From Zoogloeaceae bacterium (GTDB taxonomy: Bacteria; Pseudomonadota; Gammaproteobacteria; Burkholderiales; Rhodocyclaceae): a DNA stretch of 6,797 nucleotides. The notes under the pieces were generated by a model. That model was given only the letters and a program-made list of their open reading frames with translations, had not been told where the DNA came from and searched no databases. This document shows, one piece after another, positions 4,951 to 6,797 of the stretch. A program made the position numbers and the translations under genes. The stretch covers positions 1 to 6,797 of the forward strand of contig JAITJU010000227.1 in assembly GCA_031278735.1 (NCBI GenBank), in the 5' to 3' direction. Numbering within the stretch: position 1 is the first letter of the stretch; each line of letters opens with the position of its first letter.

Positions 4951-6335
4951 TGAAAAACGTTCCGCGCGACCTCTCCGCCTGGCTTATCTATCTCGAAAGC
5001 CTGCATCCCAAGGGGCAGGCCGGGATCGAGCTGGGTCTGGCGCGGGCGCGGCGGGTGAGCGCGGCGCTGGGGCAGCGTCCCTTTTGTCCGATCGTCACGG
5101 TGGCGGGCACGAACGGCAAGGGTTCCACCGTTGCCTATCTGGAATCCATCCTTGTTCGCGCCGGTTTTCGGGTGGGCTGTTATACCTCGCCGCACTTGTT
5201 GCGCTACAACGAGCGGGTGCGCGTGGACGGGCGTCCGGCGAGCGACGCCGCCCTGTGCGCCGCCTTTGCCGAGGTGGAAGCGGCGCGGCGGATGGCGGGA
5301 AATATTCCGCTCACCTATTTTGAATTCGGCACGCTGGCGGCCTGGCAAGTGTTCGCGGCGGCGGGGTGCGAGGCGCTGGCGCTGGAAGTCGGTCTGGGCG
5401 GACGGCTGGACGCGGTCAATTTGTATGACGCGGATGTCGCGCTCGTGACGGTCGTCGATCTCGATCATCAGGAGTGGCTGGGCGCGGATCGGGAAAGCGT
5501 CGGTTTCGAGAAAGCCGGGATTTTCCGCGCCGGGCGTCCCGCCCTGTGCGGCGACGCGGATCCGCCGCAAAGCCTTTTGCGGCGCGCAGCGCAGCTGAAC
5601 GCGCCCTTGCGGCGCATGGGGTGGGATTTTGGCTTCGCGGTTATGGAAGCGTCGCGTCTCTCCTGGCAGTATTGGCGGCGGCAGGAAGACGGTCGTCCGC
5701 GCCGCCGCAATTTTGCCTATCCGGGCTTGCGCGGCAAGGCGCAGTTGCAGGACGCCGCGCTTGCCGTTGCCGCGCTGGAGACGCTTGCCGACCGCTTGCC
5801 CGTGTCCGCGCAGGCGATGCGCGAAGGCCTGGCGCAAGCCGCGTTGCCCGGACGTTTTCAGGTGTTGCCCAAGCGGGGCGACGATCCGGTTTTGGTGCTG
5901 GACGTGGCGCACAACCCGCAGGCGATGCGGACGCTGGCGGAGAATCTGGCGGAAATGGGTTTTTTTGACCATACCTACGCTGTATTGGGCATGTTGGCGG
6001 ACAAAGACGTGGCGGGCAGCGTTGCCGCCTTGCGCGGAAAAATCCGGCACTGGTTTCTGGCAAGTCTTCCCGGCATACGCGGCCTGACGGCGGCGGCATT
6101 GGCCGAAGCGGTGCGGCAGGCCGATCCCGGCGCGTCTTTCAGTTGTCACGCCTCTCCGCGGGCGGCGCTGGCGGCGGCGCAAAAACGAACACGGAAGCGC
6201 GCGGGCGAAAATGATAGAATCGCCGTCTTTGGATCGTTCCATACGGTTGCGGCGGCGCTGGAAGTTCTGGCTTCCGCCCGGCGGTCGTCAAATGGACAGG
6301 ACAGAACAGGGGAAGGAAATGCCGCGCACGAATGA
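4947..6335 (+). CDS. folC: Bifunctional dihydrofolate synthase / folylpolyglutamate synthase
   Basis: FolC ligates glutamate to dihydropteroate and extends the polyglutamate tail of folates, using ATP, in the cytoplasm. The 462-residue Mur-ligase-type protein has the P-loop VAGTNGKGST (52-61), TSPHLLRYNERVRV (80-93), the metal-site EVGLGGRLDAVN (147-158), FEKAGIF (187-193) with K189 where the carbamylated lysine of E. coli FolC is expected, PGRFQV (301-306) and DVAHNPQA (319-326). Length is near the 420-450 residues usual for the family. The last 20 or so residues are a low-complexity tail extending beyond the conserved end into the dedD start region. The start is ATG 4947 (or the adjacent 4950); AAGGA at 4931-4935 is 11 bases upstream. 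It overlaps the preceding small frame by 4 bases and the next gene by 17. Confidence 0.96.
   Translation: MMKNVPRDLSAWLIYLESLHPKGQAGIELGLARARRVSAALGQRPFCPIVTVAGTNGKGSTVAYLESILVRAGFRVGCYTSPHLLRYNERVRVDGRPASDAALCAAFAEVEAARRMAGNIPLTYFEFGTLAAWQVFAAAGCEALALEVGLGGRLDAVNLYDADVALVTVVDLDHQEWLGADRESVGFEKAGIFRAGRPALCGDADPPQSLLRRAAQLNAPLRRMGWDFGFAVMEASRLSWQYWRRQEDGRPRRRNFAYPGLRGKAQLQDAALAVAALETLADRLPVSAQAMREGLAQAALPGRFQVLPKRGDDPVLVLDVAHNPQAMRTLAENLAEMGFFDHTYAVLGMLADKDVAGSVAALRGKIRHWFLASLPGIRGLTAAALAEAVRQADPGASFSCHASPRAALAAAQKRTRKRAGENDRIAVFGSFHTVAAALEVLASARRSSNGQDRTGEGNAAHE
6212..6220 (+). promoter_or_regulatory. Candidate extended -10 promoter inside folC, ahead of dedD
   Basis: TGATAGAAT is an extended -10 element (TG, one base, then TAGAAT, five of six to consensus) in an AT-rich patch of otherwise GC-rich coding sequence, about 100 bases before the dedD ATG. 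No good -35 is seen 16-18 bases upstream, which extended -10 promoters can tolerate. It could give dedD and downstream genes transcription independent of the pyr-folC unit. Confidence 0.3.
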
Positions 6336-6797
6336 CGCCGATGATGCCCAGTTGCAACTCAAGAAAAAAGCGCGCCGCCGTCTGATGGGCGCGGCGGCCT
6401 TTGCCGCTTTTGCCGTGCTGGGGTTGCCGCTGGTCATGGACGGCGAACCGCAGACGTCGGAAGAGGAAGTGGAAATCCGCATACCCAACCCGAATGCGGT
6501 GGAAGCCTTGCCTCCTGCGGACGCCGCCGCCGCGCCCGCCATTCCCGCCATTCCCGCCGAGCCTGCCGCGCCGGAAGCCGCCGCCGCGCCGTCCGTTTCC
6601 GTGATAAGCGTAACGCCTCCCGCCGCGCGGCAATCCGCGCAGAATGCGCCGCCGCCGCCCAGACCTGCCGCCGCCGCCACGCAGGCCGCTCGTCCCGCCG
6701 CCGCACCGCCCGCCAGGGACGCGGCGGCGGAAGCGGAAACGCGGCGCGCGGCGGCCATTCTGTCGGGCAAGACGCCGGAGAGCGTGACGCTTGCCGC
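6319..6797 (+). CDS. dedD: DedD-like SPOR-domain cell division protein, N-terminal part (cut by window edge)
   Basis: The frame runs 159 codons from ATG 6319 to the right edge without a stop. It starts with a hydrophilic, basic stretch (QLQLKKKARRRL, 11-22), followed by one membrane segment at about 23-40 (MGAAAFAAFAVLGLPLVM) and then EEEVEIRIPNP (48-58). This opening is typical of DedD-type inner membrane proteins of beta- and gammaproteobacteria. From about residue 62 to 145 it is an Ala/Pro-rich periplasmic linker, including the tandem unit ATTCCCGCC (AIPAIPA). ILSGKTPE (148-155) is probably just ahead of the SPOR domain, which binds denuded septal peptidoglycan; that domain lies outside the window, so the call rests on the N-terminus and on position after folC. 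GGGGAAGG just upstream serves as ribosome-binding site. It overlaps folC by 17 bases. Confidence 0.82.
   Translation, partial: MPRTNDADDAQLQLKKKARRRLMGAAAFAAFAVLGLPLVMDGEPQTSEEEVEIRIPNPNAVEALPPADAAAAPAIPAIPAEPAAPEAAAAPSVSVISVTPPAARQSAQNAPPPPRPAAAATQAARPAAAPPARDAAAEAETRRAAAILSGKTPESVTLA

Noticed and set aside
4719..6242. Minus-strand frame of about 507 codons opposite folC
   Set aside because: It is an arginine-rich shadow frame of folC with no credible start signal or domain.
6139..6770. Minus-strand Gly/Arg- or Ala-rich frames opposite the end of folC and dedD
   Set aside because: These are artefacts of the Ala/Pro-rich GCC/CCG codons of dedD read in reverse.
1..6797. Search for tRNA, rRNA, CRISPR array, insertion sequence, phage or defence genes
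   Set aside because: No such structure was seen by eye on either strand; the genes are core metabolism and cell division.

Overview
The window is a stretch of housekeeping chromosome from a GC-rich Gram-negative bacterium, most likely a betaproteobacterium. The basis is gene order (yqgE-ruvX-pyrR-pyrB-pyrC') and protein character: a PyrR with a GG-type rather than TRG-type substrate loop, an aspartate transcarbamoylase next to an inactive dihydroorotase homologue, and a DedD-type SPOR protein after folC. There are no tRNA or rRNA genes, insertion sequences, CRISPR arrays or phage genes. The genus cannot be named from this sequence.

Layout. Bases 1-823 (minus strand) hold the N-terminal 274 codons of cysteine synthase CysK, running off the left edge. 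A short AT-rich divergent control region (about 824-955) contains several nested palindromes. From 956 everything is on the plus strand and tightly packed: yqgE (956-1516), ruvX/yqgF (1522-1974), pyrR (1931-2458), pyrB (2451-3413), a 30-codon open frame that exactly fills the pyrB-pyrC' gap (3414-3506), pyrC' (3503-4750), a 38-codon open frame with a strong ribosome-binding site (4834-4950), folC (4947-6335) and the 5' part of a dedD-like SPOR gene (6319 to the right edge).

Function. pyrR, pyrB and pyrC' form a pyrimidine block. PyrB makes carbamoyl-aspartate, and PyrC' is a dihydroorotase fold that has lost its metal ligands and is expected to be a structural partner of PyrB. PyrR is a uracil phosphoribosyltransferase-type protein. 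The true dihydroorotase must therefore be encoded elsewhere. ruvX (16S rRNA processing / resolvase fold) and yqgE precede them in one probable transcription unit. folC (folate polyglutamylation) and dedD (division SPOR protein) begin a second block that in many proteobacteria follows accD, so the pyrC'-folC junction may be a lineage-specific join.

The points most worth a second look are small: two short open frames placed exactly at operon junctions, a start-codon hairpin and possible leaderless start at yqgE, the unusually eroded PyrC' active site, and the palindromes between cysK and yqgE. I see no convincing evidence of a wholly new system here.
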